Shown in pieces: positions 22,527-34,137 of a stretch of 64,000 nucleotides of DNA (positions are counted from its first letter, which is position 1; each line of letters opens with the position of its first letter). The position numbers and the translations under genes were made by a program. The stretch is from Zasmidium citrigriseum (Eukaryota; Ascomycota; Dothideomycetes; Mycosphaerellales; Mycosphaerellaceae), in assembly GCA_002786025.1 (NCBI GenBank), contig NHNW01000058.1:331979-395978 (forward strand). Direction: 5' to 3'. The notes under the pieces were generated by a model. The model ran no database searches. It saw only the letters and a program-made list of their open reading frames with translations, and was not told where the DNA came from.

Positions 22527-23183
22527 ATTGAACGAAGAAAACAAATGCAAGCGATAAGATCATTAAAGAAGCAGTAGTGAGTAGGTCTGCAAAAGAAGAA
22601 GTTGACGAGGCAGCAAAGAAGTAAAACCTACCATCGAAAGAAAGGGAGAGAGAGAACCGAACCAGCGTTTGAGACCGCGACGTCAGGTATATCAATTCCG
22701 TTCGCGTTGCCACGAGGCGGTGGATCCTCCGCTCGTTTGTCTGAAAGCGCGCCTTGCGGCCTCGAGCGTATCATCTCGCCATGCTGGTGGATTCGGTCGG
22801 AACGGGTTTTTGTTGTGATACGAAGCGAATGTGTCTGAAGATAGCAGCAGTGCGACTGTGTTGCCCGGCAGAAAATTTCGCTTGCAGCGCCTCTCCTGGG
22901 CTCGTGCAGTAGCCTCGCTGCAGTCTGTCTGGGATATAGAGTAAGGAGACAGATCCGATAGCCGCTTGCACGGCGCTTCTCACCGGGCCGTTGCAGTCGG
23001 GAGGAATTCGGAGGAACGGCTGTCGTTAAACGGTGGCGATAGATGTGGTGGTGTAGAAATTTTGAACGGTGGACCTGAGTCGGATAGTTGGAAGGTGTAG
23101 TTCGGTTGTGGAGAGCGGTCAGCGAAAATCTCGACTCCTTTCTTGGTCGCTTGGTCACCACAGAAACGATCGTGTCAATCCAT
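22527..23183. other. Intergenic between laccase and GMC oxidoreductase
   Basis: 657 bp containing the 5' region of the laccase and the 3' region of the GMC gene. I see no convincing gene. The open frames here lack codon or domain character. Confidence 0.4.
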
Positions 23184-25136
23184 CTATGATCCCTGACCCC
23201 AGCGACCCACTGCGTTTGAGCCGCATTCGTGACCCACCTCCTCCGTTCTCGACTTGCCCTTTATGATCACTGCTGCTCGCTCGGCGACAGCATACAGCGT
23301 GCTACAAGCTACGTCAACGACACCCTCCTTGGGGAAACAGTGTGGCGGGAAAAAGGGACCCTTACCTCGTCAAGTGGCCATTGATCTGGAATGGTAGCAC
23401 ACTCGCATCGACAACACGCACGTTTTGTGTTCCGTACACGATCAGCTCTTCCGAGCACACCCCACCGAGCTCGTGGCTCATCATGGCACAGGTGGATACC
23501 GGGTGGTTGTTGGGCGTATCTCGTGTCTTGTCAGCTCCGCGGCTTTCGGCAGCGATTCGATAGTGAGACAATAGTACTTACAGCTCTTCTTTAAAAAGGG
23601 TAACCACTCCTCCACTCCTGCTCCATTGGGAACGACAGTGGTGTTCGGTGTGATGTCCGCTCCGGTGTATTGGCTGAGTGGTCCCGAATGGAAGGCTCGC
23701 CTGACCAGATTCGCGATCGCCGTCTGTGCGATGGCATCCCAATCCAGCATGAAGAAGTTCGGATTGATGTGCGGTGTGTCAGTGGTGTTTGTGCTGCTGA
23801 TGTGCGTGCTCCCGCGCGAGAAAGGTAGCAACAACCAGAACGCTGCAAGTATGTTCGTCTTGGACGGTACGGTCAGGATTTCGCCCACCGGGATGTTCTT
23901 GTTAAAGATCAGGTCTGCTTGAATGCGGAGCTGCTTCTCCACCACATCTGCAGTGGTAGCATTATTCGACTGGGCCACAATTGTCGCAGCATATGCAGGG
24001 ATCTGCTTCCTGACATGCGATGCAACATTCGAAGTGTTGGCACCAAAGAGGTCTGATGCCGTTGGATAAGTCACGAAAGGCGTATAGCCTGTCCAGTTCG
24101 TGCTCGCGTTGGCCATAATCACAACATTTGGTTGATCTTGCAGATTGTCACCCACGGCCGGGAGAGCACGCTTCACTTCGATACCCATCTTTCCGAGAAC
24201 TTGTGGGTTGCCGACTCCTGAGCGTTCCAGCATACCAGGCGACTTGTGTGAGCCCGCGGACAGAATGACTTCTCGCCTGGCTTTGACAATGCTCGACTTT
24301 CCATTGACGGACTGGACATGGACTCCAACCGCCTTGAGCTTCGATCCGCCATATCCCGAAGTCGATTTCTCCCACTCAATCTTGTCACCCAGCGTACTAG
24401 TGAGCAGATGCAGATTCGGCCGGCCCTCAATAGCATAAAGATAGCTCCTCGCAGCATCCGAACGAATCTCCAACTCAGCATTGATCGTGCTCGGGAAGAC
24501 AGAGAACCCATGAATATCTCCAGTAGACTGATCCTTATTATACGGTATACCAAGGTTCTGGAACGTCTCATTGAGCACAAAATGCGCATTTCCGCCCATG
24601 GTGTAATTGCTCCATCCCACACCCACATGGCCGTCCAGGCCATGAGCGGATGGCTCATACTCGACGCCTTTCGCCACGAGATCCGGTGTTGGTCGATAGA
24701 AGCGCTCACTCTCCAGATAATACGGCCAGAGCGAGTCCCAGTTCCAGCCTTTATTCCCCACGTCTTCCCACGCATCGATCTGCGCTCTTGATGCCCGCAC
24801 GTACGTGGCGCCATTGATGGTGCTCGAGCCTCCGAGGGCTTTCCCGGCATTGTAAGTCAGGACTCTGCCGTCTGTGTACTCTTGAGGTACACTCTGGTAG
24901 GCCCAGTCGATCGAGGTCCCGTAATTGACGAAGAAATTCTCAATCTGAGTGACGTTGTAGGAGTTCTTTACAGATTCTCCGGCTTCGATGACGGCGACTG
25001 TCACGTTGGGATCTTCTGTAAGTCGATTCGCGAGCACCAGGCCACAGGTGCCGCCGCCGACTATGACATAGTCGTAGGCATCTTGATGGTTGGCGAGAGC
25101 TGCCGGCAGGGCGAAGAAAGCGAGTGTTGGACGCAT
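23184..25136 (-). CDS. GMC-family FAD oxidoreductase, probably secreted
   Basis: Exons 23582-25136, 23366-23519 and 23184-23301; introns 62 and 64 bp. They total 1827 nt and 608 aa. The frame continues upstream through ATG 25211 to a GTG, but ATG 25136 gives a clean signal peptide (MRPTLAFFALPAALA). The FAD dinucleotide fold is DYVIVGGGTCG at residues 22-32 with EAG at 51-53. ALGGSSTINGATYVRA is GMC signature 1, and SAGSHKSPGMLERSG is signature 2. The catalytic His pair falls in NHPVSTCAMM (about H524) and INGHLTS (about H567), both restored by splicing. Glucose-oxidase or aryl-alcohol-oxidase activity cannot be told apart by eye. A GMC oxidase beside a starch-binding laccase may provide H2O2 or recycle quinones. 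An unusual 25-residue polar tail follows the usual AERAAVII end. Confidence 0.88.
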
Positions 25137-25558
25137 GGCGACCTGGTGATACACAGCACTCCAGAGGGAAGCAAAGCAGTCCCCAATGAGGACGAGAAGC
25201 AGGCTATACATACCGTTCGCGTCCCATTTTTCTGCTAATGCCACTTCGCAATGCCTTCCGAAACGGTAGCGATCATCGGCCGCGTGCTGGCCATGTGGAG
25301 AGCGGTCTCTCCTGCCTCCGCGGCCATTTCGCCAGTCTCTCCATCAATGTAACATCAGACAGAGGCATTGACGGCAAGTCTGCTTGTACGTGACTATGTC
25401 GTCTGCTGGAGAGAAAGGAAGCAAAAAGGAGAGCAAGATCTCATCTGCAGTGAGATCCGATCAGCGGGGCTCCACATTTCGGGCCGACGAGACGAACCCC
25501 AACCTCCAGCTCTCGAGCTTCAAGTTCACTTCCCTCACATCAACCCCATCTTCACACA

Positions 25559-26200
25559 ATGGCCTCCTCCAAAGCAGTAGAACCCACCACCCAAAATGCC
25601 GAACCCCCCTGGCACGCCTCCTTCCCCCAACCAACCCTCACCCCAGACTCCTTCCCCGCCCGCCGCGCCCTAATGGTCCTCTCCCTCAAAATCGCCTCCC
25701 TCCTAATAATCGACGTCCGCCGCACCGACTACGTCGGCGGCAGCATCCGTGGCTCCCTAAACATTCCCGCAAACGGATTTTATTGGAATCGCGGGATTCT
25801 GTACGAGCTAGCGTACAAAGCGGACATGGAATGGGTGGTTTTTACTTGCGGGAGCTCGAGTGAAGGGGGCAGGGCTTGGAGGTGTGCGGGGTGGTTTTTG
25901 GAGTGGGTGAGGGAGGTTGTGGGGGATAAGGATATGCAGGTTTGTGTGCTTGAGGGGGGCGTTAAGGGGTGGGTTAGGAGGGGACCTGAGTATAGGGAGT
26001 TTATGGATGGGTTTGTGGAGGGGGAGTGGGAGGGGGTGCTTGAAGAGGGGAAGAAGGAGGAGAAAAAGACGGCTGCAGTACAGTCGGCTGAGCAGGCCGG
26101 GACTGTCAAGTCGGATGCTGAGAGTGCTGCGAAGGCCGCGGAGGAAACTGGCGAGGTGAAAGAGAAGGTTTGGTCTTTTGAGGCCATGATGAATGATTGA
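25559..26200 (+). CDS. Rhodanese/Cdc25-like phosphatase-fold protein
   Basis: A single exon of 213 aa. After a Pro-rich start comes a rhodanese-like core: LLIIDVRRTDYVGGSIRGS, then LNIPAN and VVFTCGSSSEGGR, the position of the active-site Cys loop, followed by AWRCAGWFLEW. The loop is longer than the CX5R of Cdc25 or Acr2-type arsenate reductases as written (Cys to Arg is seven residues apart), so catalysis is uncertain. The C-terminal third is Glu, Lys and Ala rich and low complexity. Base usage changes abruptly inside the gene: the first half is C-rich on the coding strand and the second half G-rich. It converges with the WSS1-like gene. Confidence 0.7.
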   Translation: MASSKAVEPTTQNAEPPWHASFPQPTLTPDSFPARRALMVLSLKIASLLIIDVRRTDYVGGSIRGSLNIPANGFYWNRGILYELAYKADMEWVVFTCGSSSEGGRAWRCAGWFLEWVREVVGDKDMQVCVLEGGVKGWVRRGPEYREFMDGFVEGEWEGVLEEGKKEEKKTAAVQSAEQAGTVKSDAESAAKAAEETGEVKEKVWSFEAMMND

Positions 26201-26340
26201 GACAATGTCGTTTCAATTTGTACACTTGCAAAACGACACCTGCGAGCAAGCGATTTGGAACGCTACACGACGCGGAACGCTCAGAACGAGGACCACATCC
26301 AGCCAAACGCAACGATGCGATTGCGACTTTCGTTCTTTCC

Positions 26341-27954
26341 CTACGACGAGGTCTTCATAGCTCCACACGCACTGCACGTCCACCATCGATGCTCCATGAA
26401 TGCGCCGCAATTGCACTTCCACCCCAGGCTTTCGTTCTGCTTGGGTGGTGGCATCTCCCACTTGCCCTTGCCAAATGAAGTAGACGCGGCACCTTTCGAC
26501 GGCTTTACTTCCTTCTCCAACTTCACCTTGGCATCGGCCTTCGGTTTCATGTTCGACTGGGGACGCTCAATGCCACACGCATCACAGGAGAGAAACTGCA
26601 GCGGATTGACCAGTGTGCAGACCTCGCAAGTCCAAGAATCGTGGGAAGCATCCGGAATACTGGTGAAATCGATGAGTGGCTGGTCGTCGAGCATCTCGTG
26701 CTTGATCGGTCTTGCGGGTGTTCCATTTGTATCAGATGGAAAGGGCTCGCGCTTGATCTTGGTCTTGTCATCGATTGGGAAGGTCTGAGAGATCGTCGGC
26801 TTTGAATCCAATGGCAACGGTGGCGCTGATTGCACTCGCTCGAGGTCCGGAGAGGTTGCCGGAGGCAGGATCGGTTGAGCGATACCAGAATTCATACTTT
26901 CTTGCATCGCCCACTTCAGTTGCTCTTCTTCGCTTGGTTGATTCTGGCCCCCATTTGAAGGTGGCGGACTCGTCGGCAACGTCATGCTCGCATCGTGAAG
27001 ACCATACTTCGGATCCCAGGCTAGTCCGGCACCGGATTTGGGCGGATCTTTGAAGGTTCCATTCAACTTCGCGGCTTCCTCTTCTTCCATCAATTCCATA
27101 AGAGCTTGAGCTATGGCCCTGTTGTTGGCGTCGTCCTCTTCTGCCTTTGTCTTGAATGTGTTGTTAGAAGCTTGCTCGGCTAGCTGATTGGCATCGCTTC
27201 TGCCGGAGCCGCAGCCTTTGTTGATTGTGTTCCGTCGGGTGACCTGGTCCGCGATGACTTCTCTGACGTCTCTACCGTATGCATGAAGTGGTGTACCACC
27301 TAGTCTCTGACCAGACCCTTGACCGAGCGTTGCTTGGGTCTTGCGCTTCTCTGCACTTGCTCGAGCACGTTGGCGCATCTCATGTAATGGTGGCGGTCGT
27401 CCATAGCCAGTCCCACCGAGTTTTTTACCCTCGCCGAGGAAGCCTTCGCCAGTGTAGCCCTTGCGGACGAGAGCTTCGTGTTCGTCGCGAAGCTCATCCC
27501 ATAGCTTGTGGAAATTGGAGTCGTGTTCGCCCCACACGTTGTGCGACAGCTCGTGAAGCATGGTATCGACGACCTGCTCAAGTGGCAGGAACAAGTCCGG
27601 ATTGTTGTGGTACCGCAGCCGTATGCAGATCTTGTAGCCTTTGTTGATGTTGAGACCTAGGAGGTTCTGCTCTGGCGGTAGGAACTCGGCAAGGACCTGC
27701 ACTCTCCATCCGCGCTTCCTCATGATCGGTTTGACCAGAGATGCCACCTTCCGCAGCATCGTCAAAGCAGCGTCGGCGCGTGGAAGGCCTTGCAGATGCT
27801 CATAGGTCGTGAACAGCGACTCATGCTCCCTAAGCTGTGAGGCTGACGATCTCGAGACGCCTGATGGTCCTCCATTGTTGGACTGTCGGTTGTGGCCGCG
27901 ATATCCAGGCCCCGAGTGTGGGTCACCAGGTCGGCCTGGAGGTCTCCACGACAT
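26341..27954 (-). CDS. WSS1: WSS1-like WLM-domain metalloprotease (DNA-protein crosslink repair)
   Basis: A single exon of 537 aa. The WLM domain occupies roughly residues 45-230 and has the metalloprotease motif HELSHNVWGEH (His134, Glu135, His138, His144). The KKLGG and LGGTPL segments after it fit this family. A long disordered middle follows, with a UIM- or SIM-like acidic Leu-rich stretch (ALMELMEEEEAA) and a KREP sumoylation-like site. Two zinc fingers close the protein: WTCEVCTLVNP...CDACG, an RanBP2/NZF type, and WKCNCGAF...WWTCSACGA. Wss1 and SPRTN proteases cleave proteins covalently trapped on DNA, recruited by SUMO and Cdc48. The domain order and length suit the fungal family well. 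Confidence 0.9.
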   Translation of the reverse strand: MSWRPPGRPGDPHSGPGYRGHNRQSNNGGPSGVSRSSASQLREHESLFTTYEHLQGLPRADAALTMLRKVASLVKPIMRKRGWRVQVLAEFLPPEQNLLGLNINKGYKICIRLRYHNNPDLFLPLEQVVDTMLHELSHNVWGEHDSNFHKLWDELRDEHEALVRKGYTGEGFLGEGKKLGGTGYGRPPPLHEMRQRARASAEKRKTQATLGQGSGQRLGGTPLHAYGRDVREVIADQVTRRNTINKGCGSGRSDANQLAEQASNNTFKTKAEEDDANNRAIAQALMELMEEEEAAKLNGTFKDPPKSGAGLAWDPKYGLHDASMTLPTSPPPSNGGQNQPSEEEQLKWAMQESMNSGIAQPILPPATSPDLERVQSAPPLPLDSKPTISQTFPIDDKTKIKREPFPSDTNGTPARPIKHEMLDDQPLIDFTSIPDASHDSWTCEVCTLVNPLQFLSCDACGIERPQSNMKPKADAKVKLEKEVKPSKGAASTSFGKGKWEMPPPKQNESLGWKCNCGAFMEHRWWTCSACGAMKTSS

Positions 27955-29405
27955 GGCGATGTCTTCTGTTCTGAAAAGTGTTGCTGGCGTTCAAGGTGAT
28001 GTCTTTGGCAGGTGCGAGGAAGTCGGTGCCAAGCACGAGGAAAGAGGCGCTGCGATTGATTGCCGCTTCAGATGCAAGATTATTTGTGGTCAGCTCCAGC
28101 AACGTCTAGCGAGATCTGATGTTAAATCATTCACTCGTCGATGCATGATGTCGGTGAAGGATGCGGAGATGGAAGGTGGTGCGGTGCGGGTGGCGAGCAA
28201 CAACTGACGACGCGTACCAGTGGACGCCTGCCCTCCGAACCTCTTGGACCACCGCCGAAGCTCATGACAAAGCCGACACCACTCCAAACTAATCACAGGC
28301 TGCTCGAGATACAGCACCTGGGATTGCGAAGAAGATGATGTGATTGAGGAGAAAGCACAGGATGCAAGATTCACGACTCCTCTCCATTTTGACTTTGGCG
28401 TGCCAAGACAAGATGGACTTCATCTCCTTCCGGAACCCAAGCGGCCATGCGCATTGATCTCGCAATCTCTAGGTCTTTGACACCAGAAGACTGTTGCAAG
28501 AGAGCCTACTATGTATCTCGAACAAGAACACCGTCAAATAGTACCTGCTCCAGTCTTTGCTGGTCTCCCTCATGAACGCGCGAATTTGGGCTGAGTCCTA
28601 GCGTTCATCCATGATGTCTTTCACTCAAGACTATCGGCTTGCCAAAGGCGACGATTTCTATGCCAGTAAAGTTGGGGTGCTCACGAGGATGTTTTATACG
28701 TTTCGGTTGATGTTTTAGCGGCGATCTGAGGGATCTCCGGATGTGAGGCGGCACATCGCACGTGGCAAGCAAGCCACATTGCGCCTCGGTCTTCTTTGGC
28801 GACGGCTTCTTCGTCCTTTCACTCCTGCAAGGGACTCCTCTGAAGCCCAAGGTAGGACCACGTCCACCACAGAGCGCACAGGTAAGGGTCCTCAGATCTG
28901 CTATCTCGTTCGCACTACACCATCTTCTTTGCAGCGATCCGGAACGACGGATGCGGCTCTGGCAAAACTGCAGCGCCCTCATCGAGCGATGCGAGGGTTA
29001 GTTGAACTCTAATCTGTTCCAGCCAGACCACGTCAAAACTCACCTAACCTTCTCACATGCCGCCTTTGCGCGTGCCTCAGCAACACCTCAACAACGCCCT
29101 GTGTCTGACATTTTCCTGTGCATCTTCTTTCCCCTCTCCATTCTCTACCCTGCCTGGCGTGATCCCTGCCCGCGAACCTTCCAGACGCGCGAGTATCCAG
29201 TCCTGTGCAACGGCCGAGTTCCGACCAGGTCCCTCCAGGCATCCCGCGGCCGCCGAATCCCTAGACTGTTTGTTTGTGTACACAGTGTTATCATACAGGA
29301 TTGGATGAGGCTCGCAGACTGCGTCAGAGTGGGTGGTGCGAGCCTGGGTGCGCGCAAAACCCCGTAGTTTGCCCGCCATTGGAGATTCGCGGCGGGGATT
29401 ACACA
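27955..29405. other. Long intergenic region, possible small unrecognised gene
   Basis: 1.45 kb between WSS1 and the histidine kinase. A plus-strand stretch at 28762-29001 reads as protein, with a GT-AG pair (GTAAGG at 28883, acceptor TTTGCAG ending near 28935) and a downstream DPERRMRLW..CSALIERCE segment. It begins at GTG rather than ATG, so I do not call a gene. The rest may be the 5' leader of the kinase, whose frame is open back to 29274. Confidence 0.35.
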
Positions 29406-32400
29406 ATGGACGCGGCGCGCTCGCGTGTATCCTTCGAAGACGGCCATGCCCAGGACAATCTCGACTCCCTCCCCGAAGACCAGGACTTCCAAGATGGCTA
29501 CTTCGGTGCTAACGGCGTCGACGATGATGACGATGAGGGAGATGAAGGCGGAACTGTCTCGCCATATTCACGACGTCGAGCGTCGCTGTCCATCCGAATA
29601 CCTCCCTCCCGAGTGACCTCAGACATCGCCTTCACGGCGTTACAATACCTGCCAATGCCTGTCCTCGTACTGTCGAGCGAAAAGACTGTAGTCCTGGCGA
29701 ACGAAGCGATGGGTCGGCTGCTCGGGATTGAGCCTGGATATGAGCAAGAAGAGAACGATGCGAACATGGGCCCGTTGGAGAGGTTGACAAGTCGAGAAGA
29801 GGCAAAGAGTTATACAGACATTCTCTACGGTGCAACGCTGGCACAGCTTGGCTTCGATTTGCTCCAAAATGGCAATGCAGTTTTCGTGGCATGGGAAGAG
29901 TTCCTGGATACCATATTCGACGATGCTTCCAGAGCGCAGTGCAGTACAACACAACTCAACACGTTCCATTCGCGGGCACGAGATAAAGACACCACCCCTA
30001 CAGGGAACAGCCACAAACGCTCCGTCTCTGCCGCAAGCTCTGGAAGACTCAGCCAGATGAGCGGCACACGCACCGAGGTGCATGACGCTGCTGTCGAAGT
30101 CGTCTTCTCAACCCATCGTGATCCCAAGACTGGACATCCCCTGGCGCACCGCAACGAAATGGCAGATCATGTTCAAGCTTCGATGATTGTTTCAGTCTGG
30201 GCCACTGAGGATGAGCAATACTTCACACTAACCTTCACAGCCTCCAGGGCAGATTCTGCACTTTCGAGCACACCTTCCTCAGAGGGCACGAAATCCACCA
30301 GCCGCACAGTGTCTCGAACAGCTACCAGCTTCTCTGCCGGCGCGCGATCAGGACTGAGCTCCTCGTCTAGCTCAAGCTCTCGTTCAGAACTTAAGAAGTC
30401 TGGGAGAGTGCAGAGCCCGCCGAGTACGACCTACGCCAGCCCGACTCAAATCCCCATCATGGACTTTCCGCCCAGAGGGCCTCCCGCAAAGGCCTCACAG
30501 ACATCAGCTCCAAGCATGTTCAGCAAGAGCAACAAACTCAAGGAGGCACTGCTGAACAGTATGAACATGCCGGCCTATGCCATGTGGAAGGACGAAAGCT
30601 TTGGCATTCCCAACAAAGCTGCAATCAAGTTATTGTATCCTTGGATCGAAGACGGACAACACGACTCCAGCGAACAGGCTCGCGACTTCTTATCACGATA
30701 TACCCTGTATCGGGAGGATTTCTCAGAAGAGATGCCCATGGACGAATTCCCCATCTATCGGCTTATGAGGCTACGAGAACGATTCGAGGGATATCGCGTG
30801 GGCATGTACAGTGTTAAGGACGGCAGCCAAATGGTGTTTGACACGAGCGGTGAACCTTTGCTGGACGAGAAGGGCGAGTTCCTTGGCGGAGTTGTTCTCT
30901 TCCACGATGTAACGGACTACGCCCGTACCATCACGGCAGAACGCACAAAGAACGAACGACAATTCGAGGAGATTACAAACATGATTCCGCAGCTCATTTG
31001 GCGGACGACCCCTGAAGGTGCTCACGACTACTTCTCAGACAACTGGTACACCTATACCGGCTTGTCGCCTGAAGAAAGCCTGGGCGAAGGATGGGTCAAC
31101 GCTTTCCACAAAGATGATCTTGTAGCGACCGAGGCCAGGTGGAGAAACAGTCTGGCGACGGGCGATGAGTATTTGACAGAGTACCGATGTCGCTCTGCAG
31201 CTGGAGAGTGGAGGTGGATGCTCGGGAGGGCGACCGCGATGAGAAATGAGCATGGAAAGATCGTGAAATGGTTCGGCACATGCACAGAGTAAAGTTCATC
31301 TTCTTGCGCGTTTGAGACCTTGACTGACGTTTCCTTAGCATCCATGAATTGGTCATGGCCCGCGAAGAAGCCAAACAGACGAAAGCACAGCTAGAGCAGG
31401 TTATCGAGCATGCTCAAATCACCCTTTGGGCTGTAGACAAGGACTACAGGCTCACACTTGCAGAGGGAAAGCCCATGTCTCCAGACAAGCCTGGAAACAT
31501 CATGAGTCAGGAGCCTTATCACGGCAACAACAAATTCGTCGGAAAGACCATTTGGGAGATCTTCCAAGCGCAAGGCCGACAATCCGAACAGCCATCATTC
31601 GAGAAACCCATTAGAGATGTGATGAGTGGCAGATTGCCGGACGAAACGATCGAGACGCAAATTTCGACGACCAAACGATGGTTCCGTACGAGACTCTATC
31701 CCTTACTTCGCCAGGAGCGAAATGGAGGAATCGAAGGCGACCAGTATCTTGATGGTGTGGTTGGCGTGAGTATGGATGTGACCGAGCTGAGGAAGGCTGC
31801 TGAAGAGGTGGCTGAACGAGACCGGGAGAACTCGAGGCTGATGGCTCAATCTGTTGCTGCGAAGGAGGCCAGCAAGATGAAGAGTCAGTTTCTCGCGAAC
31901 ATGTCTCATGAGATCCGAACGCCAATCGCTGGCGTGATCGGCATGTCTGAGTTGCTGCTCGATGATGAGACGAACAATCTCACGAAAGACCAACGGGAGT
32001 GCGCCGAGAACATCCAGCGCTCTGCTAACGGCCTCCTCACCGTCATCAACGACATTCTTGACTTTTCCAAGGTGGAAAGCGGACGACTGGATATCGAGGA
32101 AGTGCAGTTCGACCTCTCGGTCGTTATTCGCGACGTCAACAAGATGTTGAGCTTTGCTGCCGAGCGGAAGGGATTGAAATACATCGATGAGATTGAAAAT
32201 CTCAAGAATTGGAAGGTTATGGGCGATCCAGGACGATTACGACAGGTCATGACGAATTTGTTGACGAATTCCATCAAGTTCACGAGCGAGGGAAGTGTCA
32301 CGATGCGGGTCAAGGCGATGAAAGAGACGGCTGAGCTTGTGGAGGTGCATTTCACGGTGGAGGATACGGGAATTGGCATTGAAGAGGAGGTGAGGAGGAA

Positions 32401-33825
32401 ACTCTTCAAGCCCTTCTCGCAAGCAGACAGTTCGACGGCACGGCGTTTTGGAGGGACAGGACTGGGGCTCACCATCAGCAAAAACTTGGTTGAGTTGATG
32501 CGCGGTGGGATCAGTCTAGAGTCGAAGCTGGGCGTCGGGACGAAGGCTTCGTTCTGGATACCGTTTCACAAGGCGCCATACCAGTCCAGTAACTCGCCTT
32601 TGGTGGATTGTGGACCTATACCGGATCGCTTGCAGTCTGAACTTTCGGTGTCGAGGCCTGGCTCGGACAACAGTGCGCCAACCACTCCAACTTTACCCAA
32701 AACTTTGCACAAACGGGATCACTCCGGATCTGGGATTCCTGGCTTTCCTCCTTTCCCTGATGGCCAGCCGTTGGAAATCGATCTCAGCGAGGAGGAGCGG
32801 AAGGCCGTCAATGTTCTTGTAAGTCATCCAGAAGTATTGGTCGATCAGTTGCTAACATAGAACAGGTCGTAGAGGACAACCCGATCAATCAGCAAATCGC
32901 GCTCAAGACGATTAAGAAGCTGGGATTCCCCGTCCGCGCCGTGTGGAATGGCAAGGAAGCACTGGACTACCTCTCGACACCCTCGAAAGAGCAACCACTT
33001 CCAGATATCATCCTCATGGACGTTCAAATGCCAATCATGGATGGCTACAAGGCTACGTATACTATACGAAATGCCCGCCCGTTCGCCAACGATCCCGAAG
33101 TCCAAGGTACGCCTATCGTCGCCATGACTGCCTCAGCAATTCAAGGCGACAAGGAGAAATGCCAGACGGCCGGCATGGACGACTACCTCGCCAAGCCCGT
33201 CAAGAAGCCCAACCTCGAGAAGATGCTCGTGAAGTGGGCGATCGAAGGCAAACGAAAACGCGCGGAACTACGAAAGAATCCTCACCTCCTGCGAGCGAAC
33301 TCGCGACCTGGGAACCCTCGCAACGGCTCCTCTTTCACATCCGACGGTTCCAATACCCTCAACCCGCAAGAACACCTCTCCTCCGAACTCGACCGCCTGG
33401 AATTCGTCCATCGCTCCTCCGTCCAAACCTCCAGCGAGTCCGTCTCCGACCGCGCCCTCCGCCAACAAGCCGCGGAGGAACAAGCCATCGCGCTCCGCGA
33501 CCACGAACTCATCGAAGCCGGCGAGGATCCCAAAACAAAACTCGGCCGCGGCGTGAGTGATGAACCGCATCACGCCCAGGACTCGCCCACATCAGCGTTG
33601 ACAGCGGAGAATGTCGGCAAGCTGGATATGGTCGATCAGCGGATGGCGAAGTTGCGGAAGGAGCATTCTGGCGGAGGGGGTTTCCTTCACCATGATGATG
33701 GGTCGAGTGTTATGGCGACTAGGGCGGATACGAGTGATAGTACGATGCCGTTGCCGCGGACGACGAGTGGGAGTCCGGAGGGGAGTGGAGTTGTGGGGTT
33801 TAATAGGAGGAGTGTTGGGCCGTGA
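29406..33825 (+). CDS. PAS-rich hybrid histidine kinase (Fos-1/TcsA-like)
   Basis: Exons 29406-31288, 31339-32818 and 32866-33825; introns 50 and 47 bp. They total 4323 nt and 1440 aa. An acidic N-terminus leads into a PAS-like domain from about residue 75 (PMPVLVLSSEKTVVLANEA). A Ser-rich region follows, then a PAS_3 fold (about 515-625, MIPQLIWRTT, CRSAAGEWRW) and a third PAS. HisKA has the phospho-acceptor His818 (MSHEIRTP). HATPase blocks are LTNSIKF, EDTGIGIE and GGTGLGL. The receiver domain has acceptor Asp1173 (IILMDVQMP) and a TAS and KP pair. Both introns fall between domains. Such kinases pass phosphate through Ypd1 to Ssk1/Skn7 and act in stress and wall signalling. The Fos-1/TcsA grouping is my reading of the HisKA neighbourhood. 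The C-terminal tail is disordered. Confidence 0.9.
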
Positions 33826-33950
33826 TTGGATATCGACAGTCATGTGAATATGGGCTTCGTTAGCGATAGGTGTCGAGGGGTTCTGCACAAGGGTAGATAT
33901 GCCTTTGAATAGAAGGCATGCCGAATGGCATGTGACCATCCTATATCCCT

Positions 33951-34012
33951 CTCCTTTCCTGTCTGCTAATTACATCGCCCGAAAGATCTTATACGTCCAT
34001 CCAAAACGCTTC
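33951..34012 (-). pseudogene. Relic of the 3' end of an ipa-like gene
   Basis: This 62-bp stretch matches the 3' end of the gene at 35045-37793 (35031-35101). It includes a perfect 22-bp run, positions 33991-34012, and shares CCCGAAA and the CTCTCCTTTC start. Read on the minus strand it still encodes KRFGWTY before a stop, like the C-terminus of the intact gene. It is a fragment only. A 47-codon minus-strand frame (33989-34132) overlaps it in a different phase and looks incidental. Confidence 0.5.
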
Positions 34013-34137
34013 GTCAACCTCCTCAAGATTCCGTACCAGCGCATGCAAATGCTTCTGCTGAATCGCTCCTAGTCGCGCTGCCTCCAACTCTATAAGTCTA
34101 GCAACTCGTTTCTTAACAGCATGGAGATGCATCGGTA

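Noticed and set aside
22527..22550. Start of the laccase at the beginning of the open frame
   Set aside because: The codon there is TTG. ATG 22526 follows directly and begins a normal signal peptide.
33989..34132. 47-codon minus-strand frame downstream of the SnoaL-like gene
   Set aside because: It overlaps the ipa relic in another phase and has no supporting homology. It is probably incidental although helical.
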